The notes under the pieces are model-generated. The model was not told the DNA's origin and searched no databases. It saw only the letters and a list, made by a program, of their open reading frames with translations. From Xanthobacter agilis (lineage in GTDB: Bacteria > Pseudomonadota > Alphaproteobacteria > Rhizobiales > Xanthobacteraceae): a stretch of DNA of 64,000 nt. Of this stretch, positions 1-8,233 are shown one piece after another. Within the stretch, counting starts at the first letter, position 1; every line of letters begins with the position of its first letter. The translations under genes and the position numbers were made by a program. The stretch is from contig NZ_JABWGX010000015.1 of assembly GCF_021730435.1 (NCBI RefSeq), forward strand, positions 1-64,000, given 5' to 3'.

Positions 1-17
1 GTACCACGCGGACGCTG

Positions 18-35
18 GCCGGGCGCGCGCCCGGC
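18..35 (-). terminator. GC-rich palindrome downstream of modC
   Basis: A perfect 18-base palindrome (arms GCCGGGCGC and GCGCCCGGC) begins a few bases beyond the modC stop codon at 43. It would form a strong hairpin in the modABC transcript. No U-tract follows on the minus strand, so it may stabilise the 3' end or act with Rho rather than be a classical intrinsic terminator. Confidence 0.4.
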
Positions 36-42
36 GGCGGGG

Positions 43-1098
43 TCACAGCACCTGCACGCCGATCGACTTGAACAGGGCCAGCACCGGCTTGTTGGGCTGG
101 ATGTCGAGGTCCTGGCGCGAGTCCGGGGTGAGCTGGGACAGGAACAGCACATCGCCCACCGCGACCTCGGCCAGGGCCATGGTCTTGTCTTCGGTCTCGC
201 GCACGGTGCGCACCGTGCCGGCGATGACATTGTTGGTGCTGATAAGCCTGGGCTCCTCCAGGGCGAGAGCGACTTCGCGCGCTGGAATGCGCACCCGCAG
301 CCGCGTGCCCAGCGGCCGGTCGAGGATCGGCACCAGGATCTTCACGCCCTGGGCGTCGAGCTGGGTCAGCCAGCGGGCGTGATCATGCTGTTCCACCGTC
401 GCGGAAATCACGGCGCCGGCATTGCTGCCGGTGGAGAAGGGCAGGTCGGCGCGCGCCAGCACCGCGCCCACCGGCCCCGACGCCTCGATGTGCCCCTTCG
501 AGATGAGCACCAGCGTGTCCGCCAGCCGCGCCACCTCCTCGATGGAGTGGGTGACGATCATGATGGGAATGTTCATCTCGTCGTGCAGGCGGGCGAGGAA
601 CGGCATGATCTCCTGCTTGCGCGAGGAATCGAGGGCCGCCATGGGCTCGTCCATCAGCAGCAGCCGTGGCTGGCTCAGCAGCGCCCGGCCGATGGCGACG
701 CGCTGGCGCTCACCGCCCGACAGCTTGGCCGGACGCCGGCCCAGGAGGTGGCCGATGCCGAGCAGTTCCACCGCTTCGTCGAACTTGACCGGGCCGGCCG
801 GCGCCCGGCGCATGCCGTAGCGCAAATTGGCCGCCACCGTCATGTGCGGGAACAGGCGCCCGTCCTGGAACACCACGCCGATGCGCCGCTCGGCGGGCTG
901 CCGGTCGGAGAGCACGTCGCCGTCGAGAACCACGCGCGCCTCATCGGCCTTGAGCAGGCCCGAGACGGCGGACATGACCGTGGTCTTGCCGCAGCCCGAG
1001 GGGCCGAACAGGGCCACGACGCCGGGCGTGGGCGCGCTGAAGGAGATGTCGAGCGAGAAGCTTGGAAAGCTATGCTTGACCGTGACGTCGAGGCTCAT
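43..1098 (-). CDS. modC: Molybdate ABC transporter ATP-binding protein ModC
   Basis: Cytoplasmic ATPase of the ModABC molybdate importer, 351 residues. Visible motifs are Walker A GPSGCGKTT (about residues 32-40), signature LSGGERQRVAIGRAL, Walker B LLLMDEPMAALD and a switch histidine (VTHSIEE). The C-terminal third (about residues 280-351) looks like the TOBE/Mop domain typical of ModC, which binds molybdate and can feed back on transport. The start ATG at 1098 overlaps the modB stop as ATGA, so the two are probably translationally coupled. A TTG 24 bases upstream is in frame but would lengthen the protein into modB. The order modA-modB-modC makes the assignment firm. Confidence 0.95.
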   Translation of the reverse strand: MSLDVTVKHSFPSFSLDISFSAPTPGVVALFGPSGCGKTTVMSAVSGLLKADEARVVLDGDVLSDRQPAERRIGVVFQDGRLFPHMTVAANLRYGMRRAPAGPVKFDEAVELLGIGHLLGRRPAKLSGGERQRVAIGRALLSQPRLLLMDEPMAALDSSRKQEIMPFLARLHDEMNIPIMIVTHSIEEVARLADTLVLISKGHIEASGPVGAVLARADLPFSTGSNAGAVISATVEQHDHARWLTQLDAQGVKILVPILDRPLGTRLRVRIPAREVALALEEPRLISTNNVIAGTVRTVRETEDKTMALAEVAVGDVLFLSQLTPDSRQDLDIQPNKPVLALFKSIGVQVL

Positions 1099-1778
1099 GG
1101 ACGTAACCGCTTTCCGACCCATTCGCCGAAGAGCAGTCCGGCCACCGCGAGCACCACCGAGATCAGGGAGAGGCGCGCCGCCGCCTCCTCGCCGCCCGGG
1201 GTCTGCAGGGCGGTGAAGATGGCCAAGGGCAGGGTCTGGGTCTGGCCGGGAACATTGGAGGCAAAGGTGATGACCGCGCCGAACTCGCCGAGGCTCGCCG
1301 CATAGGCAGTGATGGCGCCGGACACCACGCCCGGCGCCATCAGCGGCAAAGTGACGGTGAAGAAGCGGTCCACCGATTTGGCGCCCAGCGTGCTTGCGGC
1401 ATCCTCAAGGCCGCGATCCACCGAATCGAGGGAGAGGCGGATCGCCCGCACCATGAGCGGAAAGCTCATGACCGCGCAGGCCAGGGCCGCGCCGTTGGCG
1501 GTGAACACCAGGCGGATGCCGAACCAGTCGTTGAGGATCTGGCCGATGGGGCCGCGAATCCCGAATACGATCAGCAGCATCCAGCCCACCACCACCGGCG
1601 GGAGCACCAATGGCAAATGAACGAAAATATTGAGGGCGGTCCGGCCGGGAAGGCCAGGCCACCGCAGGAGAAGCGATACCAGGATCGCCAGGGGCAGGCC
1701 CATGGTGACCGCCTGAGCGGCCACCACAACGCTGAGGCGGACCGCCTGCCATTCTTCCGCGCTGAGGCCGAAGTCCAT
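1095..1778 (-). CDS. modB: Molybdate ABC transporter permease ModB
   Basis: Inner-membrane permease of 227 residues with about five hydrophobic segments, the usual size for ModB. The EAA-like cytoplasmic loop that docks the ATPase is visible around residues 128-155 (EDAASTLGAKSVDRFF followed by TLPLMAPG). It lies between modA (34-base gap) and modC (4-base overlap) on the same strand, so all three are one operon. Specificity for molybdate rather than tungstate or sulfate is inferred from the ModC TOBE domain and ModA; the permease sequence alone would not decide it. Confidence 0.93.
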   Translation of the reverse strand: MDFGLSAEEWQAVRLSVVVAAQAVTMGLPLAILVSLLLRWPGLPGRTALNIFVHLPLVLPPVVVGWMLLIVFGIRGPIGQILNDWFGIRLVFTANGAALACAVMSFPLMVRAIRLSLDSVDRGLEDAASTLGAKSVDRFFTVTLPLMAPGVVSGAITAYAASLGEFGAVITFASNVPGQTQTLPLAIFTALQTPGGEEAAARLSLISVVLAVAGLLFGEWVGKRLRP

Positions 1779-1812
1779 CGGAGGTCTTCAGATGAGCGTC
1801 ATTCCGCTTTCA

Positions 1813-2610
1813 TCAATTGGCCGAGAAGCCCAGCTTCTTATAGACCGCCATGGCTTCCGGACCCACCAGGAAGGCCAGCGCGGCGCGCGCGTCGGGCGTG
1901 TCCTGGGCGGTCACGATCACGAACGGATAGCTCACCGGCTCGTGGGAGTCCTTCGGGAAAATGCCCACCACTTTCACCCGGCTGGAGGCCGCCGCGTCGG
2001 TGCCATAGACGATCCCGAGCGGGGCTTCGCCGCGCTCCACCAGGAGCAGGGCGGCGCGCACGCTATCGGCGCGGGCAAGGCGGGGGTTGATGGCGTCCCA
2101 CTGGCCCATCCAGGTCAGGGCCTGCTGGGCGTAGAGGCCGACCGGAACGTGGGCCGGATCGCCGGTGGCGAGGCGACCGTTGGCGCCAAGCAGGGCTGCA
2201 AGGTCGGTGGTCTTGGTGATGTCCACCTTCACGGTGCTGTCGGTGGGGGCGATGAGCACGAGGTCGTTGCCCAGCGGCGACACCTTGGAGGACTTCACCA
2301 GCAGGCCGCGCTCAATGCCCCAGTCGGCCCAGCGCTGGTCGGCCGAGATGAAGATGGCGGCCTTCGCGCCCTGCTCGATCTGCTTGATCAGGGTGGAGGA
2401 GGCCGCGAAATTGAACTCCATGGGCGCATTGCCCTTGGCCACCCAGATCTCGTTCGCCTTCCGCAGCGCGTCCGACATGGAGGCGGCCGCGAACACGGTC
2501 TGCGTGGTGGTGACCTTTGCCGGGGCGGGAGCAGCGCTTTCGGCGGACGCGAGGGAAGGCAGCGCAATGGAAAGGCAAAGAAGAGCGGCTGAGAGCAGTC
2601 GGAGGGCCAT
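1813..2610 (-). CDS. modA: Molybdate-binding periplasmic protein ModA
   Basis: Periplasmic solute-binding protein of 265 residues. A Sec signal peptide (hydrophobic core about residues 5-20, likely cleavage after ASA near 23) precedes a ModA-type fold beginning TQTVFAAASMSDAL, the conserved start that contributes serines to oxyanion binding. Family features NLVLIAP-like (NDLVLIAPTDS) and GIVYGTDAA are present. It delivers molybdate to ModB. It is the first gene of modABC; the ATG at 2610 has an AGGAC ribosome-binding site and a dyad operator-like site just upstream at 2626-2645. Confidence 0.94.
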   Translation of the reverse strand: MALRLLSAALLCLSIALPSLASAESAAPAPAKVTTTQTVFAAASMSDALRKANEIWVAKGNAPMEFNFAASSTLIKQIEQGAKAAIFISADQRWADWGIERGLLVKSSKVSPLGNDLVLIAPTDSTVKVDITKTTDLAALLGANGRLATGDPAHVPVGLYAQQALTWMGQWDAINPRLARADSVRAALLLVERGEAPLGIVYGTDAAASSRVKVVGIFPKDSHEPVSYPFVIVTAQDTPDARAALAFLVGPEAMAVYKKLGFSAN

Positions 2611-2625
2611 GAGGAATGTCCTGAA

Positions 2626-2645
2626 CTATATTCAGATTAATATAG
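2626..2645. promoter_or_regulatory. Dyad upstream of modA, candidate molybdate-responsive operator
   Basis: An inverted repeat, CTATATT and AATATAG separated by 6 bases, sits 15 bases upstream of the modA start. ModE-type regulators bind TATA-rich dyads of similar form in front of mod operons, but this site does not carry the full ModE consensus flanks. It overlaps where the modA promoter must lie. Regulation by molybdate is inference from position and symmetry. Confidence 0.5.
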
Positions 2646-2763
2646 CTTAAGGTGGCGGTAGAGGATTGCCAATCGCCTTTCAGCGCGAAAGGGCCGATGT
2701 GCGACCATAGTCGATGCCAGGGGCGGATTTGCCGGGGCGATAGGGGCGCGGGGCAGGGGCGGT

Positions 2764-2816
2764 GGACATCCCGCGGGCGCGCGGGCATGGTGCACGCCCG
2801 CTCCAAGTCGATGTCC
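2764..2816 (+). other. Possible structured leader upstream of cbiZ
   Basis: Two nested inverted repeats are visible: an outer pair GGACATC (2764-2770) and GATGTCC (2810-2816), and an inner hairpin GCGGGC (2781-2786) with GCCCGC (2796-2801). They lie about 100 bases before the cbiZ start. I saw no clear B12-box motif, so I do not call a cobalamin riboswitch; the structure is only a candidate. Confidence 0.25.
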
Positions 2817-2911
2817 GCGCCCGTGATCTGCCTTTGTCCCCGCGTGTGCACGCCGCGCCGCATCCCCGTTGTGTTTGTCGGCCGCGCCCCCGCGCCTACG
2901 GGGGGAGTGCG

Positions 2912-3613
2912 ATGACGCGGCCAAGCGGGGCCTGCCCCCTGTTCACGGTTGCGCCGGCGCGGCCGCTCCTGGTGGCGCGCTTCACCGTCGATCAGCACAT
3001 GGTGTCGTGGTCCATCAACCGGCCCGGCTTCGTGACGGCGCGCACGGTGGCCTGGCTGGAGGTGCGCAATAGCGATCTCTCCGCCGATCTCGATGTGCTG
3101 ACGTGGTTCGCCGCCCGGCTCGATGCCGCCGGCCTTGGCGATGCGGTCGGCCTGATGACGTCGCGCAACGTGGATCATCACCATCTGGCGCGGCGCACGG
3201 TGGAAGGGGTGACCGCCGCGTGCCTCGTCACCCTGGGGCTCAACAATGGCGAGCGGGTCGGCGCGCGCTTCGCGCCCGTGCCGGCCGCGCACCTGTCGGC
3301 CGGCACGGTGAACATGTTGGCGGCGGTGGATGTGCCCCTGACCCCGGCGGCGCTGCTGGAAGCATCCTCCATCGTCGTCCAGGCGCGCACCCGCGCCATC
3401 CTGGAGGCGGATTTCCAGCGCGACGGCATCGCCGAGCCGGTGTCCGGCACCGGCACCGACTGTGTGGTGATGAGCGCGCCCGCCGCCGGCGTGGCGCGCC
3501 CTTATGCGGGGCTGCACACGGCCGTGGGCGAGGCGGTGGGCGCCGCCGCTCTCGCCGCCACCCGCGAGGCGGTCGCGGTCTGGCTCGCGGACCCCGGACG
3601 GTTCACCCTCTGA
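2912..3613 (+). CDS. cbiZ: Adenosylcobinamide amidohydrolase CbiZ
   Basis: CbiZ-family enzyme of 233 residues. It cleaves the aminopropanol arm of adenosylcobinamide to give adenosylcobyric acid, letting cells salvage incomplete corrinoids for B12 synthesis. The family hallmarks are GLMTSRNV, the LGLNNGERVG stretch and the C-terminal GTGTDCVVMSAP followed by YAGLHTAVGEAVG. The ATG at 2912 follows a GGGGGAG ribosome-binding site at 2901-2907; upstream in-frame codons have no such site. No other cobalamin gene is adjacent, so it is an isolated salvage gene. Its stop lies only 6 bases from the stop of the convergent hydrolase gene. Confidence 0.85.
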   Translation: MTRPSGACPLFTVAPARPLLVARFTVDQHMVSWSINRPGFVTARTVAWLEVRNSDLSADLDVLTWFAARLDAAGLGDAVGLMTSRNVDHHHLARRTVEGVTAACLVTLGLNNGERVGARFAPVPAAHLSAGTVNMLAAVDVPLTPAALLEASSIVVQARTRAILEADFQRDGIAEPVSGTGTDCVVMSAPAAGVARPYAGLHTAVGEAVGAAALAATREAVAVWLADPGRFTL

Positions 3614-3619
3614 GGGGGC

Positions 3620-4309
3620 TCACGCGAAGCGGATGTCCAGGGTGCCGACGCCGTCCACGCCCCCTTCCAGCCGATCACCCCGCGCGATGTGGCCGACGCC
3701 GGCGGGGGTGCCGGTGAAGATCAGATCACCGGGGGCGAGGGTGAACAGGGTGGAGAGCGTGGCGATCACCTCGGGCACCTTCCAGATCATCTGGTTGAGG
3801 TCGCCCTGCTGCTTCAGCGCGCCGTTCACGTTGAGGAAGATGCGGCCGGCGGCGGGATGGCCGATGCGGCTCGCCGGCACCAGGGCCGAGCAGGGCGCGG
3901 CATCCTCGAACGCCTTGGCCGGCTCCCAGGAGCGGCCCATTTTCTTCAGTTCCGCCTGCAGGTCCCGGCGGGTGAGGTCAAGCCCCACCGCATAGCCATA
4001 GACATGGTCGAGCGCGTCGCGCGCTGGAATGTCGGAGCCGCCGGACTTCAGCGCCACCACCAGCTCGATTTCGTGGTGCAGGTCGTTGGTACCCTTGGGG
4101 TAGGCGGCGGTGGCGCCGTCCCGCACCAGGGTGTCGGGGTTCTTCTGGAAGAAGAAGGGCGGCTCCTTGCTTGGATCGTGCCCCATCTCGATGGCGTGGT
4201 CGGCATAGTTGCGCCCGACGCAATAGATGCGATGGACCGGGAACACCGCGCTTTCGCCGATCACCGGCAGGGTCGGGATGGACGGCGGGGAAATGACGTA
4301 TTCGGCCAT
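3620..4309 (-). CDS. Fumarylacetoacetate hydrolase-family protein
   Basis: Soluble FAH-family enzyme of 229 residues. Members cleave or decarboxylate acylpyruvates and related diketo acids using a bound divalent metal. Family elements in order: CVGRNYADHAIEMG near the N terminus, FFFQKNPDT, the metal-ligand motif HHEIELVVAL, YGYAVGLDLTRRDLQ, a KAFEDAAP stretch and LIFTGTPAGVG. The small size and these motifs match bacterial fumarylpyruvate/acylpyruvate hydrolases; the substrate cannot be assigned. The ATG at 4309 has GGAG 8 bases upstream. A longer in-frame extension to 4492 lacks family similarity. It is divergent from the flavin oxidoreductase gene, so a shared aromatic-degradation role is possible but unproven. 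Confidence 0.85.
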   Translation of the reverse strand: MAEYVISPPSIPTLPVIGESAVFPVHRIYCVGRNYADHAIEMGHDPSKEPPFFFQKNPDTLVRDGATAAYPKGTNDLHHEIELVVALKSGGSDIPARDALDHVYGYAVGLDLTRRDLQAELKKMGRSWEPAKAFEDAAPCSALVPASRIGHPAAGRIFLNVNGALKQQGDLNQMIWKVPEVIATLSTLFTLAPGDLIFTGTPAGVGHIARGDRLEGGVDGVGTLDIRFA

Positions 4310-4558
4310 CACAGGCTCCGGTAAGGCAGGATATCGCTCCTGATTAGGAGCTTCCGGCGCCCGAGGAAAGGCATCCGCAAGGTTGCGGCGCGCGATTTCA
4401 GGCCTGCGAAAGGATGCGACCGCAAGGCCGCTGACAGGTTGGTTATATCCACATATATATAGCTGCTGGGCGTTTCGCCCGCGATTGCGCACACGACCTC
4501 AGGCGCGGCGGCTGGTTCCCCCGGTGACGCGCCGCTTTTTCGCGCCTGGAGATTGCCC
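4310..4558. promoter_or_regulatory. Divergent intergenic region with AT-rich patch
   Basis: About 250 bases separate two divergent starts. Most is GC-rich, but 4441-4462 is a sharp AT-rich patch (two TATATC/TATATA-like runs) that stands out and is the likely site of promoter elements. No clear -35/-10 pair or dyad could be fixed by eye. Confidence 0.35.
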
Positions 4559-5542
4559 ATGCAGTTCGGCCTTTTCTGCACCTATGAAAACCCGCAAGGG
4601 GACTATGTTTCCGCCTATGGCGAGCAGACCGGGCTGGTGCGCCTCGTCGAGGATCTGGGCTTCGATGAGGCCTGGGTGGCCGAGCACCATTTCAATCCCG
4701 GCGCGGCGAGCCCCTCCTGCCTCGCCTTGCTTGCCCACCTCGCCGGGCAGACCCGTCGTATCCGGCTCGGCTCGGCGGCGGTGCTGCTGCCGTTCCGCGA
4801 TCCGATCACGGTGGCGGAGGATGTGGCGACGGTGGACATCCTTTCCCACGGGCGGTTCAATCTCGCGGTGGCGAAGGGCGGGCCGTTCCCGGTGCAGAAC
4901 AAGCATTTCCACGCCGCCAAGGAAACGTCCCGCGCCAAGACGCTGGAAGCCCTGACCGTCATCGAGAAGCTGCTCTATGAGCCGGTGGTGCATTTCAAGG
5001 GCGAGTTCTTCGAACTCGATGGGGTCGAATTGGTTCCGAAGCCGGTGCAGGCGCCTATCCCCACCTTCTTCGCCACCGCCACCGAGGATGCGCTGAAGCT
5101 GGCCGCGGCGCGCGGCTACGGCATCATGGCGGCGCCGCCTTTCCCCCTGGACGGGGCGCGCCAGAGCCTGCGCCTGTATCGCGAGGCGGTGCCCGGGGCC
5201 GATCCGCGCTTCACCCTCATCCGCTTCTACCATGTGGCGGCGACCCGCGAGCAGGCGGTGGCGGACGCGCAGGCGTTCCTGCGGCCATTCGTGGAGCGCA
5301 TGCAGGCCGTGACCCAGGAGGCGCAGCCCAATTGGACGCCCTGGTTCGCCCTCGACCGCATGATCGCCGACTCTCTGGTCGGCACCATCGAGGATGTGGC
5401 GGCCAAGGTGGAGGCCATCGCCGACGACCTCTCGCCGCGCACCCTGGTGCTGAAGCCGCTGAGCCCCGACTTCGCCAAGCGTAAGGCCGACCTGGAGCTG
5501 TTCGCCCGCGCCGTGCGCCCGCGCTGGAGCGCCGCCGCCTGA
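4559..5542 (+). CDS. Luciferase-like flavin-dependent monooxygenase (LLM class)
   Basis: TIM-barrel oxidoreductase of 327 residues in the bacterial luciferase-like family, which uses reduced flavin and oxygen. Typical features: an N-terminal strand with FGLFCTYENP, the EDLGFDEAWVAEHHF motif that lines the flavin site, IRLGSAAVLLPFRDP and a DILSHGRFNLAVAKG stretch. The ATG at 4559 follows GGAG at 4548-4551; a TTG at 4553 is in frame but less likely. The substrate is not evident. It stands alone, divergent from the FAH-family hydrolase, and is followed by 224 bases with no gene before the T2SS operon end. Confidence 0.85.
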   Translation: MQFGLFCTYENPQGDYVSAYGEQTGLVRLVEDLGFDEAWVAEHHFNPGAASPSCLALLAHLAGQTRRIRLGSAAVLLPFRDPITVAEDVATVDILSHGRFNLAVAKGGPFPVQNKHFHAAKETSRAKTLEALTVIEKLLYEPVVHFKGEFFELDGVELVPKPVQAPIPTFFATATEDALKLAAARGYGIMAAPPFPLDGARQSLRLYREAVPGADPRFTLIRFYHVAATREQAVADAQAFLRPFVERMQAVTQEAQPNWTPWFALDRMIADSLVGTIEDVAAKVEAIADDLSPRTLVLKPLSPDFAKRKADLELFARAVRPRWSAAA

Positions 5543-5766
5543 GCCTCCCCTTGCGCCCGCGCCGCCGGCTGGACGTCGGTCGCCCTTTCCGCCATCGGCG
5601 CCGGTCCTTGAGCGCTGCCAGACGGGGACTCCCGAGCGCCGCGCGGGCTTGAGCGCCGGCCGGTCAGCGAAGCCTTGAGGCGGTTCGTGTCAGAGCGGCG
5701 CCGTGGGGCAGCGCGCGGGAGGGAGGCTCCAGGCGTCCCCGCCGCGTCGATGTCCGCGGCCGGTCG

Positions 5767-6645
5767 TCACTGCGACGCGGGCGGCGTGTCGCCGGCGTCT
5801 TCCGCTCCGGCCGGCGCGGGCGCCTCCTCCATGTCGCCGGCGGTGGCGCCATCGTCGGTGGCCTGCGGCGTCGGGTCCGAACGGGCGTCGGACGGCGGTT
5901 CGGCCTCCGTTGCCGTGGCGTCGTTGTCGGGCGACTCCGGCACAAAAGCCGCGCCGGCGTCTTCGGGCGGAGTGTCGGCGGGTTCCGGGTCCGTGCTGGC
6001 CGAGGCGCCGCCTTCCCGCGCAGGCAGCGACAAGGTGGCCGTCGCGCCGTCCTTGCCGAGCGTGACGCGCTGGGCCTCCACCGATTTCAGGGTCCAGCCG
6101 TCATGCGTGTCCCCGGTCCTTAGGCGGAACGCCTGATCCGATCCGGTGTCGTGGAAGAGGCCGAAGCCCGCGCCGGGGCCGGTGATGGTGCCCACGAGGC
6201 TGAAACTCGGGGCGGCGCTGGAGCTGGCATCCGGGCTGGACGTCTCCGGGGCATCGGGGAGCGCCTCGGCGTCCTCGGCGCGCGGCGGCGGGCGTCGCGA
6301 GGGGGAGAAGATCGGCCGCTCGCGGGTGGCGGACAGGGTTGACAGAGGAATGGCCCAGAGCGGATTGCCCTGCGGATCCCCCCTGCGCGGATCTCCCCCC
6401 TGCCGCTTGCCCGGTTGCGATGACGGGGGCGGCGCCGCTTTGCCCGGTTCCGATCTTCCCGGTTCCGATCTCCCTGGTTCCGACTTGCCCGGCTGCGGGC
6501 TGCGCGGCGCGCCGGCGTGGGGCAGGCCGAGATCGATGCGCGGGGCCGGGGGGGTGAGATCGAGGGCGGTGGCCGGGCGCGGGGGTGCCCCGGCCAGGAT
6601 CAAGGCCGCCAGCAGCAGTCCCCGGACCGGTTGCGATCCGATCAT
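5767..6645 (-). CDS. GspC/GspN-like type II secretion protein
   Basis: Last gene of the T2SS operon, 292 residues. It has an N-terminal hydrophobic segment (about residues 6-24) that can be a signal peptide or anchor, a Pro/Gly-rich linker with a repeated five-residue unit (PGRSE), a conserved NPLWAIPLSTLSATRERPIF segment, then a compact domain at about residues 145-215 (FSLVGTITGPG to VTLGKDGATATLSL) resembling the HR domain of GspC or PilP. A long acidic, disordered tail follows. No PDZ domain is present. As no other GspC is encoded here, this protein probably links the inner-membrane platform to GspD. Its ATG overlaps the gspM stop. Confidence 0.7.
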   Translation of the reverse strand: MIGSQPVRGLLLAALILAGAPPRPATALDLTPPAPRIDLGLPHAGAPRSPQPGKSEPGRSEPGRSEPGKAAPPPSSQPGKRQGGDPRRGDPQGNPLWAIPLSTLSATRERPIFSPSRRPPPRAEDAEALPDAPETSSPDASSSAAPSFSLVGTITGPGAGFGLFHDTGSDQAFRLRTGDTHDGWTLKSVEAQRVTLGKDGATATLSLPAREGGASASTDPEPADTPPEDAGAAFVPESPDNDATATEAEPPSDARSDPTPQATDDGATAGDMEEAPAPAGAEDAGDTPPASQ

Positions 6646-7196
6646 GGCGTCCCCCGCCACTGGCCATAGACGGTGAGCGTCACATGCAGCCGTTGCGGAT
6701 CGCCGTCCCCCGGCGCGCGGGCCGCCACCGGGCGGGCGGCCAACTGGCCCACGAACAGGAACGGCAAACCCGATTCGAGATCATAAAGCAGCTTCTGAAG
6801 ATCCGCCTGGGCGATCTCCAGGCTGGCTTCGACGGCGATGAAGTCCGGGCCATAGGGGGTGTCGCGCAGCGCCACCTGGGATGAGGTGATGCGCCCGCCC
6901 GCGTCCGCCACCGCGCTCGACAGGCGCTGCATTAGCCCGGCGCCGGCGATGGTGAGGGTGGCCCCGTCGAGGAAGGGAGACCCGGCCGGGCCTCCGCTCC
7001 CGCTTCCCGGCATCCCGCGCCGGGCCTGGAGCTGGGCCAGGGTGGCGGCGGCCTCGTCGACGGCGCCGCGCCGCGCCGTCATGTCCCGCACCGCGTCGGC
7101 GGCGATGAACAGCAGCAGCAGAACCAGCCCGCCATAGGCGAGGCCGGCGAGCAGGGGGCGCGGGCCCATGGGCGGCTTGGAAGGGGCGAGGCTCAT
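6642..7196 (-). CDS. gspM: Type II secretion protein GspM
   Basis: 184-residue bitopic inner-membrane protein with one transmembrane helix near residues 13-35 and a short cytoplasmic N terminus, as in GspM. The periplasmic part has the ferredoxin-like pattern shared with PilO (TSSQVALRDTPYGPDFIAVEASLEI and a C-terminal LHVTLTVYGQW). It would pair with GspL in the inner-membrane platform. Its start overlaps the gspL stop by 4 bases and its stop overlaps the next start, so it is tightly coupled within the operon. Sequence is weakly conserved in this family; the position supports the call. Confidence 0.8.
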   Translation of the reverse strand: MSLAPSKPPMGPRPLLAGLAYGGLVLLLLFIAADAVRDMTARRGAVDEAAATLAQLQARRGMPGSGSGGPAGSPFLDGATLTIAGAGLMQRLSSAVADAGGRITSSQVALRDTPYGPDFIAVEASLEIAQADLQKLLYDLESGLPFLFVGQLAARPVAARAPGDGDPQRLHVTLTVYGQWRGTP

Positions 7197-8233
7197 GGCC
7201 TGGCCTCGCCGCCACGGGTGGCCGCGGCCTCGATGTCGAAGCGTTCGCCGTGGCCGGTCGGCAGCGGCGTCGTGGGGGCGACGAAGGTGGCTCCGGTGAA
7301 GCGCCCGGATTGCTCCATGAGCCGGATCAGCTCCGCCGGAGCCGCCGAGACGCCGGCAATTCGCACCCGGTCCCCGTCGATTTGCAGGTCGGTGACATAG
7401 GTGTCATCCGGCAGCACGCGGGAGAGGTGTTCGAGGGTGAGTGTGGCGGCGGGTAGGTCATGCTTGCGCCGTTCCAGCGCCTCGAAGGCCGTGCCGCCGG
7501 TGCCCTGGTTCGCCCGGGCCGCCATGATCTGCCGGCGGGTGGCGGCAATGGCCTGCTCGATATCGGCCCGCTCCGCGTCGAGGCTCTGCGCGGCGAAGGT
7601 GGAGACCACCAGAGCCGCGGTCGCCAGCAGCGCCGCCGCGCCCAGGATGCCCGTCAGCGCGGTGCGGATGCGCGCCGAGTCGGCGCCCGCGCTCTGGTCA
7701 AGCAGGCGGATGGGGACCGTATCCACAGTGGTGGTGATCGAGATGGAGCCGGCGCCGAGGTGCCTGAGGCCCGCGAGGAGGGGGCTTACGGAGGCCTTGG
7801 GCGTGGCCACCACGGTGATGCGGAGGCGATCGTCGGCGCGGCCGTCCGGGGGCGTCCAGCCATAAAGGGCGTCCTCCGCCATCCAGGGCGTGAGACGATC
7901 GATTTGCGACCGGACGATGCCGGGCAGGAACGGCGCGGCGCCGTGGGGCAGGTCCAGCGGTCGCGCCAGCATCCGCCTGCTGTCCAAGTGGAGGTCCATC
8001 GGCTGGTTCTTCAGCCGGGCGGCGATCACCCGCGGCACGTCCGGGCCATCGGGATCGCCGAGCCGCACCGCCACCGCGCCACCCTCGGGCAGGGTGAGGC
8101 TGAACAGGCCGTTTTCGCGCTCGGTTAGTCGGAAGCCGCGCCGGCGCCGCACCCGCGCCAGCCCATCCGACACGGTGCTGGCGACCATGTCGAGCCAAAG
8201 GGAGAACAGATCCATGAAGCGCGTGACGGTCAT
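7193..8233 (-). CDS. gspL: Type II secretion protein GspL (PilM/PilN-like)
   Basis: 346-residue inner-membrane platform protein. The first 180 residues look like a cytoplasmic actin-like domain (FSLTLPEGGAVAVRLGD; later LRITVVATPKASV), followed by one transmembrane helix near 190-212 (GILGAAALLATAALVV) and a periplasmic PilN-like domain with a coiled coil (about 215-250) and LEHLSRVLPDDTYVTDLQID. In T2SS, GspL recruits the GspE ATPase and pairs with GspM. Overlaps both neighbours by 4 bases. An ATG 18 bases downstream is an alternative start. Confidence 0.8.
   Translation of the reverse strand: MTVTRFMDLFSLWLDMVASTVSDGLARVRRRRGFRLTERENGLFSLTLPEGGAVAVRLGDPDGPDVPRVIAARLKNQPMDLHLDSRRMLARPLDLPHGAAPFLPGIVRSQIDRLTPWMAEDALYGWTPPDGRADDRLRITVVATPKASVSPLLAGLRHLGAGSISITTTVDTVPIRLLDQSAGADSARIRTALTGILGAAALLATAALVVSTFAAQSLDAERADIEQAIAATRRQIMAARANQGTGGTAFEALERRKHDLPAATLTLEHLSRVLPDDTYVTDLQIDGDRVRIAGVSAAPAELIRLMEQSGRFTGATFVAPTTPLPTGHGERFDIEAAATRGGEARP

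Noticed and set aside
2764-2816. Cobalamin riboswitch in front of cbiZ
   Set aside because: No B12-box-like sequence was found; only generic stems are present, so a riboswitch call would be unsupported.
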